Shown here: in pieces, positions 10,301 through 23,800 of the stretch
Layout of the letters: every line of letters starts with the position of its first letter
Position numbering within the stretch: position 1 is the first letter of the stretch
Origin: Porites lobata
Lineage: Eukaryota; Cnidaria; Anthozoa; Scleractinia; Poritidae
Reading direction: 5' to 3'
Assembly (NCBI GenBank): GCA_942486035.1
Contig: CALNXK010000134.1
Coordinates: 272,501 to 336,500, forward strand
DNA: 64,000 nt
The notes under the pieces: generated by a model
What the model saw: the letters and a program-made list of their open reading frames with translations, nothing else
Database searches by the model: none
Told to the model about the DNA's origin: nothing
Made by a program: the position numbers and the translations under genes

Positions 10301-13300
10301 TTTGACACTGCGTAGACGGACATTTATATCCTAAATGAGGCGCCAGAAAATTGAGCTATACTTATTAGCACATCACAGAGCATGTTCTAATCGCTTTGCT
10401 AAAGACAACTAAAAGAGCGAACAAATTTGCCGTTTCCCCCAACAGTCACTTGATGACGAAACACAATTGTCATTTCAATGTAAGATAGCTCAGCTTATTA
10501 CAAATTACCACAATGTTTTAGTGAATTCGTGCAGGTAAATCCTGATAATTCACTCGCTGAGTGCGTTAACCAGTAAAAACGCTCGTAAATCACTCGCCTT
10601 TGGCTCGTGATTCACGAGCTTTTCGAGTATTCTCTCAACATCCCAAGTGGGTTATCATGCCGGTAAACCCATAGAAAGTGTGGTCTATTGCTTTTATAAA
10701 ATAACTTTAAGTTTTCAATGAGTTTACCGGCGCAATCAACCATAGGTTTTTAACCAATCAGAACGCGCGTACTATCTAAGTTATTCTATAATGACAAATA
10801 AACTTTGATATAATTATTCCCGCTAATAGGGAAGTGCCACAGTTTATAGCCTTTGAGTGCTGTTTAAAGAAGGCCCTTTTCACAATCTTATACCACAATA
10901 TAAAAAACGCAGGTTTGCTTTTCTAACACCGACAGAAAATCAAATTTTATTTTGTTGTTACTTTTTGTTATAAGGGCTTCATAACTGAGGCAAGAAGTAT
11001 TTTCAAGAAGAGTCAAAAACAAGTACCGAAAGCAAACAATGAATACCATGTGGTTCGATCAGTCTTCAGACGTGTTTCCATCTCGGCGATCCTACTTTTC
11101 ACCAAGCCTGACAACGTTTTACCATGAACTTAATAACAGCTATTTTCAACATTATCACCGCTCCAGTTGCTGTTATCATCAAAGCTTTAGTTGTCACTGC
11201 TGCATTTAGCTTCTCTCCACTAAGTACTCCTTCCAATCTACTGATTGGCTGTTTGGCCCTGTCTGATGTTCTTGTTGCTTAAACTTACCAGCCTGGGTAT
11301 ATCACTTACATGCACATGGAAAACAAGCATCCAGTGGTTCCCTGTTTTGTTAGAATCACCTGCAGCACAGCCCTTTACGTTTCCTTCGGAGTTTCTTTCA
11401 TGACCTTAACCACCGCGAGCTATGAAAGATTAGTGGCGGTCTGTTTACCTGTGAGGTACGACTTCTATTTCACCCTTCTCTCCATCGCCGGCAAAGTTCT
11501 TGCTAGTCTTTTACTCAACAGGCTTGTTCTATCCATCGCCGAAGAACACCTCCCAGAAAGTCAGTGGGGATTCAGAGCTAACAGAAGCACAACCGACGTG
11601 GTGTTTGTCCTCTGTCAACTACAGGAGAAGTGCCGTGAGCAAAACATGGGTTCTATGCAACTTTTGCCGACCTGATGAAAGCGTTCGACACAGTGAGCAG
11701 GAAAGGACTATGGCAGATCCTCGAGCGCCACGGCTACCCTCGAAAGTTTCTGAACATGGTGATCCAGCTGCATGAAGGCCAACGTGACCAGATCAGACTC
11801 GAAGGCGACCTGTCGGAGTCCTTCCCCAACTCCAATGGCGTAAAGCAGGGTTTCGTCCTGGCACCGACTCTTTTCAGCATCGTCTTCAGAATGATGATAA
11901 AGCAGGTAAATGAAGACCTTGAGGATGAGGATGGCGTGTATGTCAGGTACCGCCTGGACGGCAGCCTATTCAATATACGGCGCTTTCAAGCTCACACCAA
12001 GACTCATGAGAGGCTTATCAGGGACCTTCTCTGCCCTGGTTGCCCACACAGAAGGTGCCTAAGGTGATCTTGTATGGCGAACTCTCCACTCGCCATCGTG
12101 ACAGAGGGGCACCTAAGAAACGCTACCAAGTTTGCCTCAAGAAGTCTCTCATTGTGTGTCACATAGACTGCCAGCAGTGGTCTGACAAGGCCGTTGATAG
12201 AGACGCCTGGCGCCACACAGTCCACAAGGCTGCTTCACTGTTTGAAGAGAACCGGAGAGACTCCCTCAAAGACAAACGACAGAGGAGGAAAGCTCAAGCT
12301 GCTTCCACCACCGAAAACCCAGACCTGACCTACATGTGCCGACACTGCACGAGGACCTGCTTGTCTCGCATCGGCCTCCTCAGCCACGAACGGGCCTGCA
12401 GTCGGCGTGGACAACAACCTTCCTGATCTTCGTTCGCGAAGTCAAGCCAAACAAAAAACGACTCCGATTTTTCTTCAAAGCGGAGCATGAGGTATATTTC
12501 TCTCATCTGGTTGCTCAACAGCGTTTTAGCCGCGTTAGAATGGGCAAAAATTAACCGAGTGATTAGGGACATTCATAATTTCATAATCTTGTATTGTAAA
12601 AACTTACATTGTATCGTTTATACATGTAGTTCTTTTCAATTTTTCTTTTCTTATTCTTTCTTTCTCTTTTTCTTCCTAGTTAATGTGTACCTTATGATTT
12701 CCTCTACCCGCCTCGATTAGCTCAGGTATTTGCGAGCAGAAAATATTAAAAATTTGTTATAAATAAATGAAAATAAAAGAGAGAATAATTTTAAAGCTAT
12801 ACAGTTCATACCCGACAGCGGCTGCTGTAAGTCGCGGCTGGGCTGCTAACAAATCACTAATCAGCGATCTACCCTGGTTGGACAGAAATGCTGTGTCCGC
12901 ATTGTGATCCATACCAAACAGTTCAGGTGAATCTACAGCAGGTAAGCTCTCCACGTACTCACAACAAACTGACAACGAGATCTCAGCGGGTGGAGGACGG
13001 TATACCTGTCAATTTTTAAAGATGGAAGACTAAAATATTATATTGCTCCTTGAAGCTCTTTAACAAACGTTTTGCCCTGCTTCAAACGTTCAAAACTTAA
13101 AAATATGTGGGGTAGACTTACATGCCTTTCTGCAAACTGAGCTAAATAAGAAGTTTTAGTACGGTTAACCGACTTTGGGTTTATCTAGAGTTATTGCTGA
13201 TGTTGAGTTGTTGTCGCTTTATCTGAACACCGGTATCATACAGTATGCTGGAAACACTGCCGTAATAATAATAAAGTAATAAAGACATATCAAACGATTT

Positions 13301-16300
13301 TCAAACGTTAATATGCCGTAATCTCATATTTCTTTACGCTTGGTCACTTCCATATAATCGTCCCGATCGTCTCGACCTCCGTTTCGCCTAAAAATGTGTT
13401 CATAGCTTCGTCACTTTCATAAGGAAACACCTCTAATTGGATCCGCCGGAGGACTGGGGCGATCGCAATCGCCAGGATAAAACGGAAGTATTTTTTTGTA
13501 GAGATAGACACATTTTCATTTAATCCTTCGAATCGTTCCGATTGTCGCAATTCTCCCAGTGATGGGAGCGTTCGAGACGATTTTATGGAAACCAGGCTTG
13601 AGGATTGCCGTAGTTTCTCCATTTATTTCCCTAGGGACTTATCCTTTTCAGTGCTTTTAGACTGGGAGATTATAAGAAGCTACGGGGACTAAATAGAAGC
13701 TACGGTTTATTAAATCATAAGCATGATACAGACAAGCAACTCTTACATAGTCCTCTGTGTAGCCATAACTTTCCTGCAGCGCTTGTGAGGAATAGAATTT
13801 TCCCAGGATACTCTGAAGACATCGCTGGTCCCAGTTATCTGTTACACGGCCTCCATAAGCGATGTCACCTGTCAGGTATTTGATGGCTTTCCAAGGAACT
13901 TCATGATGTTCGGTTAGTAGCATGTGAAGCATCAGAATGGAGACCTTTAGTTCAAAAAATAATAAAAAATTCAGCCAGTCAAAAGGGTATAACTTACAAG
14001 GGAGAACAAACGAGAAATAAATGTTAGTTGTTTTACGAGGAATGAAAAAAAAACAAAATCGATTAAAACACTGCTCAGAATTCACTGCAACGCAGTCTCA
14101 CGGAAAGCACTAAAAACAGATCAACCGCAAGGTATTATATTGTGCTATTTTTGCAGTATGAATTCAAACTTATGCAAACGCAAAAAAAAAAAACAACAAC
14201 AAACAAACAAACGAACAAAAAATGAACGGAGGGGGCTGGATGAGAGGTTGGATGCATACCTCTAAATCAGATGCTGTGAACTCATACGGGATATTCCATC
14301 CTAAGGCTCCAAACTTCTTTCTTTCATGCACGACAGCATTAAAGAAACACAGACCAAACAACAGTCTCTTCCAAGCAGGCCCAGGCCCCGAGTCTTCCCA
14401 GACAGCGTCGGTCACCACCCCACCTACTCCCCCTAGGGAGCGCAACAGGTTGGCTTTAATACCTGGGGGAGGCTCCACGGTCATCTGTAACGACAGTAAA
14501 CAGTCCTGGTTAATTAAATATTCAGAATCAAAACAAAGCAAAACCAAAAAACAAAACAGCGTTATTTCACCTTGAGTCCTGCCTGCAGGATGGAGACTGG
14601 AAATGCAGGATCGGGTTTCGAACTTAACCACATGCGAAAGTTTGGATCAACTATCGTTTCTGGACGAGATAACCTAAAAGAGAAATATTTTATTTTTGTC
14701 TCGCGTAATATGACGAGGATTTATACGCGCAGGTTATTGTAAAATATAATTTTAAAACTCCTTTTGACTTAACTAGTGACTTGACTACAAGAACACGGAT
14801 CAACGTCATTAGCTTTTGATTGTTAGGTGTATTAGGTAAAGTAACTGAAGGAGAATTTTCCACACTGGGTAAGGGAGCTGGACCCGACCCCTATCTCTTT
14901 TGGCGTCGAGCTTGATAAACATGGTGAATATAGGCTCTTGTACAACTAACAAGTGCATTAGTATCTGTATCCACCCTTTAAAATACGATCCTCAATGGCA
15001 GACGCTCTGAAGATACATGACCAGAGGACAGTACCAGATGTGACAAGTGCTTTACGCTTGGTGCAAAAAAAGGTTCAGAGACATGGTGTTGACATTCTAA
15101 GGAAACTAAAATGCTACCTGTAGACTCGCACAAAGAGGAGCATTCTTCATGATTTCGGGAGAAAAGGGTATTACGTGAACCGTCACAATAGTGAGTTTGA
15201 ACAATAGAAGGGTGGAGGAAAGAGGATGGCAAAACATCTGTGGGTGACAGACGTGACAGTGCCATAACTTGCGTGTCTTGTCGTGATCTCCACTTAAGAT
15301 TACTATGTTCTGGTCTTTTGCAAAAAGATCTGTTCAAAGGAAGGTGAAGTTTGGCGGATTTTTTTTCAAACAAAATTAATGTCACACGAAGTTGGCCGTT
15401 TTCTTTCATCTGCTGTCCTGTTGCGTTAGTCAGTTCACTTATGTTTCATGAACGCACCCACGTATCTTTGAATAAAGCTGAATTAGTTCGAAACGCCAGG
15501 CGTCTTCCCGCCATTAATCTCATAAAAAAGAGAGATTTTAAAGACTTCTGCGAGAAGGTGACTGACACTTTAGACTAAATAAAAACTTTACGAAAGTAAA
15601 AAATACTTTGTCTCAAACTGTAGGGACGTTCGTGGTTTCTAACTTGTCGTCTTCTCGAAATAGTACTTTTACTTGGTACATGTACACATATAAAATGTAA
15701 TTCGTCTTCAACTTGAATTCTTTGCGCCGCAAATTCATAGTAATTAATATACCGACTCTGAAAGTTGATTAGATACAATCACTTAGAGCCCAACGGGGCG
15801 CGAAGGCCTTACCTTCTAACAATTATCTGCAGACGCGGCATAAACGATGCTGCATGATGGCAGTTCTGTAAAAAGACCCATTTTCCTTTCTGTTGGTAAG
15901 CCTTAGTAATAGCTTCTTCTGCTCTCGGTCCCTGTCCTCTTCCAAGTGAAATCATGTCCAAATGCAACGCAGTCCCTCGAGTTTCTTTTGCAAAGCGCAT
16001 GAGCTGTGATGTTGGATCAGAGCCTGCAAAAAGTTGAATAGATATCATTTATTTTAGGAAAAGTTAATGTAAAGCTCCCATCATGTGTGAAGATTCAGCC
16101 ATTTTAATAGCGCTGAAACCGTTAAGCAGCTGCGTTCGATCTTGAATTACATCTGGCCAACGCGTCCGCTACGATGCCAGATAACAGTTCTCTGATCAAA
16201 CGTTAAGGCTACTCGAAGGCCTTTTTATTGAGTGCAGCGGCTCAAGGGAAAAAAGTCAGACATGGCAAAAGCCGCCTTTACTAAGTGGTACCGTCGGTGA

Positions 16301-19300
16301 CGTTTTTTACGCGGATTCGACGAATCACAGGATAACAGGCTTACCAGGAGAAAGAATAAAGATGAGTGGTTTTCGGTTACTGGACTCTTCGTAGATCTCC
16401 TGCAAGTCAAAGCCTACGCTAGTGATGAATTTGGAACCCATTTGTTCTTCAACAAACAACCTGACGGACTCTAGCAGGCACTCAGGACGAAGAACTTTAA
16501 CCACTACCAACCGCTGGAACCTGGTGAGCGCAGACGCATCCCAACCAAGAGGTGAGGCACGATGACCATCTTTACCTTTTGAAAAATAAGTTCAACGAAT
16601 ACGTGGATAAACGCTCTAGGTATCTGGAAAACTAAAAAGCGACTTCTTTGGCCAGTAGAGGGGTACATAGTGTACATATTCCCCTTTTTCAAGAAATAAA
16701 TCAACTGTTTGATACGTAACAGTTTCCACAAATTTTATTATTTCTATTCGCTGTTTATTGTCCACCTTTAATTCTATTACCAAATGAAAATCTTCTATCT
16801 TGTATCCCATTGTGGTCCACTCTCCTTCAATTCTAGAGAGTATCTTGCCCGTTATTGTGAGACTACGGACACGTAGTATTACTATAGCCTCAGCTAATTG
16901 TATTGTTTCAGCAAGCAGTACGCATAGTAATAAGTTAAGGATATGAGCATCAAATTTCCTAAAAAAGGACAAAGTAACAAAGTGCAGGGAAAGTTTAGCA
17001 TGAAGTATGCAGCAAGAAAAAAAATGGAATATTAAAGTGAAACTTTCAAAGGAGATTTCTGACATGAAGAACACCATTGCTTGGCACTACTTTATACAGT
17101 GTGGCAGATACACGTTTAGCTGATATGGCATCATACCTCCTGTGACAACAGACGAATTCTCAAGAAACTTGAATGGATTTTCACTGGCCGAGAACTTGTT
17201 CCAAAAAGCACTATTGACAGTGATGTTACTACACAGGCCAGCAAACGCAGAAATAGAAGATGAAAGCTGAAAACATTCCTTCCATGTGGACTCATTGATC
17301 CATTTTGTAGGAGACTTGTTCATTTTGGACATAAACTGGCCCATACTGCCACCAGCTTTCGTGTGAGAAGCTGTTGAAAACACAAAAATTAACATCTTTC
17401 ATTTACAATTTACCGAAGTAATTCTTTGTAGCGATCACATCAAACAAGTAAAAAAGCTAGTCCTTCAAGTGGGAAAACATAAAGCGTAAGTCAAGATGTT
17501 TCACTTGCTTTTTCTTATAGAGGTGGTTTCTGTAAGAATAAGGCATTGCTGCGTAAGACAATTTATACTTTTTAAGTTGTAAGTTCTTTAAGCCACTTAC
17601 TTATAAAATGACATAACGTTTTTTCGACAGATACATCAAACAGAGACTTGAAGTTACAAAACAGTTGCAACCATAAGCGCTAAATTGTCTTTATTAAATG
17701 ACCCGATTATAAGATTACTTCAACAGACCACAAGAAACTGTTGTTCAGCAGTTGTTTTCATTTTAATAGGCCAAACACAAGAATTGAGTCCACAGACCTG
17801 TGCCCTGACAACACTTACACTGCACAACACAATAATAAGCTTCCAGATCAAAATAACAGAGCCAACAGCCATTACAAACAGTTCAACACGAGCGAACAGC
17901 AACAGCATTTACAACCACCTTGCACTTAAGGTGGCTCTATAAGGTTTTCCAGGGTCAATACCTCCCAAGTTTGAACATAAACTACGTCGCCATGAACGAA
18001 GATTTGAAAAAAAAAAATTACCACCACAGCAGTATTAGATAAAGATGAAAATTTGTTACGATCAGTGTTACAATGACATCGGAGTTGTCATAGCAACGTA
18101 AAGACGCCATTTCCTATTTTACTTACAGCCGTACAACTGTTCTCCAAAATCGTTCACGGGAACTTCTTCCTTCAATAGCCGCCTCGATGTTTGTAAAGTT
18201 AAAGCGAAATCTGTAAGAGGGTTATTGAGATACTTTGGGATGAAGTTTTTATGGTTAGAAATACGGCAAAACTGACTGGACTATCTTGATGTTCGGCCGT
18301 TCTCTGTAGGGGTGTTGTTTCCAAGTTTCATATTTTCGTGGACAACAATTTACATTTCTGCATATTTCAAATGCACTGTTAGTTACTGCTGTTAACATGA
18401 AAATGAAAAAACACTCGAGAGGCTCTCACTCGCAAACAAGAAATTCCTGACAAAAAAATTAGCTAATTGTAGCCCTCATTTTACTGGCTCACAATATATC
18501 AACACGACGGTTAATCTCGAGAATCTCAAATTTTTAAAACAATCTATCGTGCGGTTTAAAAATTATTCGCTTACTTGTTAAAGTAGACCAAAATGTTTAC
18601 AAAACCGCTAACAAGAGCGCCTCGATACATACTAATCAAATCCTTCTTTCTAGCAGGAAAAAGTTTTTCGTGAACGATTTTGCAAGGAGAGTTCCCAGTG
18701 TAGAGAAATACAGCTGCAAGTAAAATAGGTAATGGCATCATTTCGCTGCTATGACAACTCCCATGTTATTCTAACCCTGATAACAACAAATTTTCATCTT
18801 TATCTAATACAGCTGTGGTGGTAATGTTTCCAAATCTTTGTTAATGGCGACGTAGTTTATGCTCAAACTTGGGAGGTATTGATCCTAAAAACACTATCAA
18901 GCCACCTTAATATATCAAAAAAGCCTTACAGGAAAGTAGGATTCATTTAATAAATTATATCAAGAGGAAAAAACGGGAGAAAACTATCACACAACTCAAC
19001 GTTTTGTTTACGGAACAAAGGACTACAATTCCACCTGCTTTGGAACTAGGTGATAGAGATCCTCTGTCCAAGTCTTCCTCGGTTTCGAGCCTATCTGTAA
19101 TAGCGGCAACCGCTGATCCCCTAAGAAACCAGTTCCACTCTTCCTCCTTAATAGTTGCATCATGTGATTGCATCGTAGCGTGTCGCATAATGCCCGCACA
19201 TAACATAAAAGAGAACGTCAGCTTGTGCCGGGCAAATAACGCGTAAGAAACTACACGGTAGACGCTTTCTGTCAGCTGCTCCACTAAGGCTTGGAGATAC

Positions 19301-20692
19301 TCTGGCAGGGCGTTTGCGTCCTTAGGTCTACGTACGGTTTGCCTTAATAGGAAAAAAAACTGCGTTTTAATTCACGAGCTTAAATTGATATCCAGTTCTA
19401 TGGGGCATTCTTTTCTATAACTTTGACCAACCATCTTCTTTTTCCAAGGCTAAAGTTCACTCATGAGATACTAAGGGCGCTTTCCATTGTCAGAACTGGC
19501 CGACCGGACCATTGCCGCCAGACCAGTCAGTAAGCAAATGAAATCAGGTTTTTTCCAAATTTCCTTCGCGCATACTATTTAGGATTTGACTGATCTGGCT
19601 GGATAGTTTTGATTAAAAGTGAAATTCCCATTACGACGGGGATGGTCTAGCCGGTCAGTTCTGACAAATGGAAAGCACCCTAAGTCGACGCTCTCTCTTA
19701 AACCAGCACGCTGATCTATAGTTTTAACAGTATAATTTAGTATAAATCGCCCGTGAACTAAATAATTTTTAAAACCTCACCATGAAATAATTAACAATTA
19801 TTCCTCGACCACTCGGAGTCAATAGCCCATAAGGCCGAAGGCCGAATGGGATATTAAGGAACTTAAGAACCACGACGAAGTTCACGACGACGACGTCTGT
19901 TGACTGGGAAAGGACTGGAACGAGAACCTCAGTTTCGGCGGGAAAAAGTAAACTTAAGATGCAGTCGATCGGTAGGTCGACGACGACGACACTGAATGTA
20001 AACAAACATGTAGAAGTAGTACAACTGTGATGTTCGTTCGCACCAAAGTTTTTTCGCAAAGGCGTCTTTTAAGACGATGCAAGATCTTATTTTATAAGCC
20101 GTACGTCTACTTTCTTTGACGATGAAGAATTTTTAGTGTTGTCTAACCTTTTCGAATGGAAAAATCTCTGCTTTCCGTACGAAAGTTATTCAACTTTCAA
20201 CCTGAATGACATGACCGAGTCCGAGTGTCTGTCAGAGTTTAGATTTGGAAAAAGAGACATTCCGATGCGATAGCTGTTTTCCATATAAAGTTCATTTCCT
20301 CTATATTAAAGATATATGATTTGCCTGACCTAAATGCGAACAAATAAATTTGTCACTTACGAGTTCGCTCGCTGGCCTGCACAGCTCAGTGTTGTCTTCG
20401 AAGAAAACACAATTCATCGGTCAAATTTTCAATCAACATCGCTTGTTAGCAGAAAAAAGAAAGGATACCTGGATTTACGAGGAGAAAAAATACAAAGCCC
20501 TTGAAAAATCGCTTAAAAACAGGGAGTTATACCTGCCGAAGCTTGTGGACTGCAGGACGACGTGACTCTACTGTGTTTGGCGTCGTCGACGACACCACGA
20601 CGACGAAATTTGTAAACCGGGCTTGCGCAGTGCACGGTATCTCCCTTCCGGTCGTCGTCGTGGTTCTTAAGTTCCCTATTGACTCAGAGGCC

Positions 20693-20733
<41 letters not shown>

Positions 20734-20861
20734 GTTGGTCAAAAATATCGAGACCAAACAACGTAAAGCAAAACTTTAATCCTTTTTTGCCGCCAAAAAT
20801 CCGGCGCTTTGCGCTACTAGTGGGCTATAACATATAGCCTAGTAGTAGCTCAACCAATCAG

Positions 20862-20895
<34 letters not shown>

Positions 20896-23800
20896 CGTGT
20901 TAGTCATTTTTGACTCAATACGCACTGTACCCAATTGCCATACATAGAACGTTAATTGGCATCTAGTACTCCCTACAACTACTACAAGTGATCTGAAGCG
21001 TTCACCTAAGACGGCGCCTGAGAAGAGTTAAATGGCTCAACCTAAGTTCACCCTATTTCCGTTTGCAGAAACGATTTTCATGTTTCTTTTTTGAACAATT
21101 AATGGAAGCGGCGAATATGACGGAAACGTTTTACGAGAACGGCGAGTTTGCATTTGTTACTTCGGAGAAATCATTAAAGCTCTGCGCAAGAAAATTTATG
21201 GAAAAATAAAAATTCAAATTACCTCCGTTTGTATCCAGGCCTACTCACGGCCACCACCTTATCTTTTCGGATTGGTCGTAATGTTCCCGCGCTTCCAGGC
21301 GCAATAGGTGACTCACTTCTTTGCGCCTGCGTGGGATCTTGAGCTGATTCGATGCAATTCTCAAACAGGTCTGTGAACCAGGGCAAAGAAAACTGATACA
21401 TAACATCCACGCACGCTAAATCCGTGATAACAAAGTAGAGAACTGCTCCGCGTGTGGCGACCGGAAGGTATCTTTCTCGACTGACGTTAATATGCTCTTC
21501 TGTCTCTTCTGATTGCATCACACGAGTATGAATAACATCGGCCATTTTCTTGCTCTCATCCAGAGTTGTTATGAGATCTTCATCATCAAGTATATTACCT
21601 ATTAATAGAATAAGAAAATCCCTTGTAATTAGCCCGCTCAATATTAGGAATACAAGCTCAGCACTAATGGCCAAACGTAAAGAGTTCTGTGGTTAAGAAT
21701 ATTGACAAACGGCATTACGTTTGCCCCTAAAAATACAAGGAGCAGAAAATGTCTAGGTACCATCAGATTTACAGTGCTATTTAAATAAAACTATGGATAG
21801 ACAAGTAATATTAAACACAACCAATGAATGTCAAGCATCAGGACTATAAACTGGATCAAAAGAATTTCGAAAGGAGTTTTCACTTACTGCTTTCGCGGCA
21901 GCACAGCTGTAGAGCTGCTACAAAAACTTAATTAAACTTAAAGAACTCAAAGATGTCGAGCTTTACAAAACAAGGGAAGAAATAGGAGAGGCTTAATGAG
22001 AGCAAAAATGATTAGCGCTGTGTAACATGTCCTTTGAGTTACACGACTCTACTTCAGTCTCTAACAAACAAAGACAAATTTGACCGATGAGAAGCGATGA
22101 TGATTATTTACCACGTTTACATTCTGTAATATTAAATGTTTGTATTTAACCAGAGTACTTATTACTAAAAAGTACAAGAGGGAAATTACCACGCGACGAA
22201 TGAAGCAAAGACAATGAGCGATCTTCCAACTCTCTTAATTTATAGCGATCCGTGACCAAGCCATGCAGCAATTCCCTCCTACTTTCTTCAAGTTGAGGTC
22301 TCTCCTTCTGAACCACGCGTGACAGTAATTGGTCCTGTAGTCCATCTATCGTGACAGTGAAGTTAATGACCGTGACTTTGATACACACTTCTGGAAGGAA
22401 GTGAGGGTTGGCCAGAGGTGTGGTCATGTATAACCGGAAGTTGCTGTTGTACTCAATCTCTGTTTCACCGATCATTATGATTGTGTGATTGCCTCGCTGT
22501 ATTGTGTTTTTATTCAGTATGGGATTGAGGGATGGGTCAAGGTTTTCACTCAAATCCTAAAAAAAAGGAAAGAAAAGGACGCGGCATGTTTGAGTGGCGA
22601 AGGTAAGAAAAGACAAGCCCTGTAGTTCGAAAAATGGGAAGGAAACGAGTGGAAAAGACAATCCTGATACCTCCTCTCCCAACAAAATTTTGTGATTATT
22701 ATTAAACAAAAAATTTCGAATTTAAGTATTCCAGACTGCGGTTTGTATTTTCAAATAAAAGTGAGACAAGAAAAGACTTGTAATATTTGGAAAAGGGATG
22801 TTTTCAAAAAAAAACTTCGCGGTCAATTGTTGCTCAGCTTCGTTCAAATAATGGCGCAACGGCTTCAGATGAAGACTCTGAATGTTTCAACGCTTGCGCT
22901 AAACTGGATGAATAAGGTACCTCAACTAGTACTGGTTGACCTAGCGGAATGGCACTCTCCAAAGTCCGTATATAACTTGGATCTGAAGCTTTAACAATTT
23001 TTAGCCCGTTGTCTCTTTCGGTCTGTGTTATCCAATGAGATGCTTGCTCCTGCGGGTCAATCAGAAGTGGCCAGCGGCGGCAGTGCTTCATAAGAACTGC
23101 GTTTTCAATAGAGTGTCTGTCATGCGGCAAGCCTTTGTTCAGCCAATTTTGAATTTCAATTGGCTCAGAGAGAAAACCTGTTAGCTCAAAGTTCTTAGAG
23201 ACTGGGATATTTTCTGTTATACATAGCTGCAGCCAGTGAGACAAAAGCCTGTTTCTGTAAGATGAAGTAAACGCACCCAGGTACGCGATAGCAGCTGAAG
23301 AAACAAGAGTATCGCCTATCAAACCTTGGGCGTGTTCTTCTTGGGTATTCACTAATTTTGTCCACCGAACCTGTGCAAATATATAATAACAGTTGATCTT
23401 AAAAATCAATCTGCAAGAAACGAGTATTCCAGAAATTCCCGATCGATATCTTCATATTAACAGAAGAGAAACACGCATGACAGTTGACTAAGGCGGTCTG
23501 CTTTAGCGACGTCACTAAACACTTCTTTTTCTGATACATCTGATTATTACACCCCCACAATTCCTCTATGAAGAGAGAGTTAGAGGAGACCGTTATGGCT
23601 GTAACAGTGTCTATCTATAAAAAGAAAGACGGTTTTAGTTTTGGTTTACATTTCCAGCCTTAAGGAGTAAAACAATTGTTGGAGACGTCTTAGGGGTAAA
23701 AATGTGTCTGGCGATGAGATGCAGTAGAAAGAGCAAAAGGTAAGGACTGAAGTGCAAGCGAAGTGGTCATGTTAACAAAGTTTTATGGAGACAGCAGAAA

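Noticed and set aside
14978..15409. Minus-strand 143-codon open frame in intron 51
   Set aside because: No recognisable family; exons 51 and 52 join directly at conserved dynein sequence. No evidence for a separate gene.
16616..17077. Minus-strand 153-codon open frame between exons 49 and 50
   Set aside because: Exons 49 and 50 join in phase across it, no dynein similarity is seen and splice sites around it do not fit. Probably chance or an old repeat.
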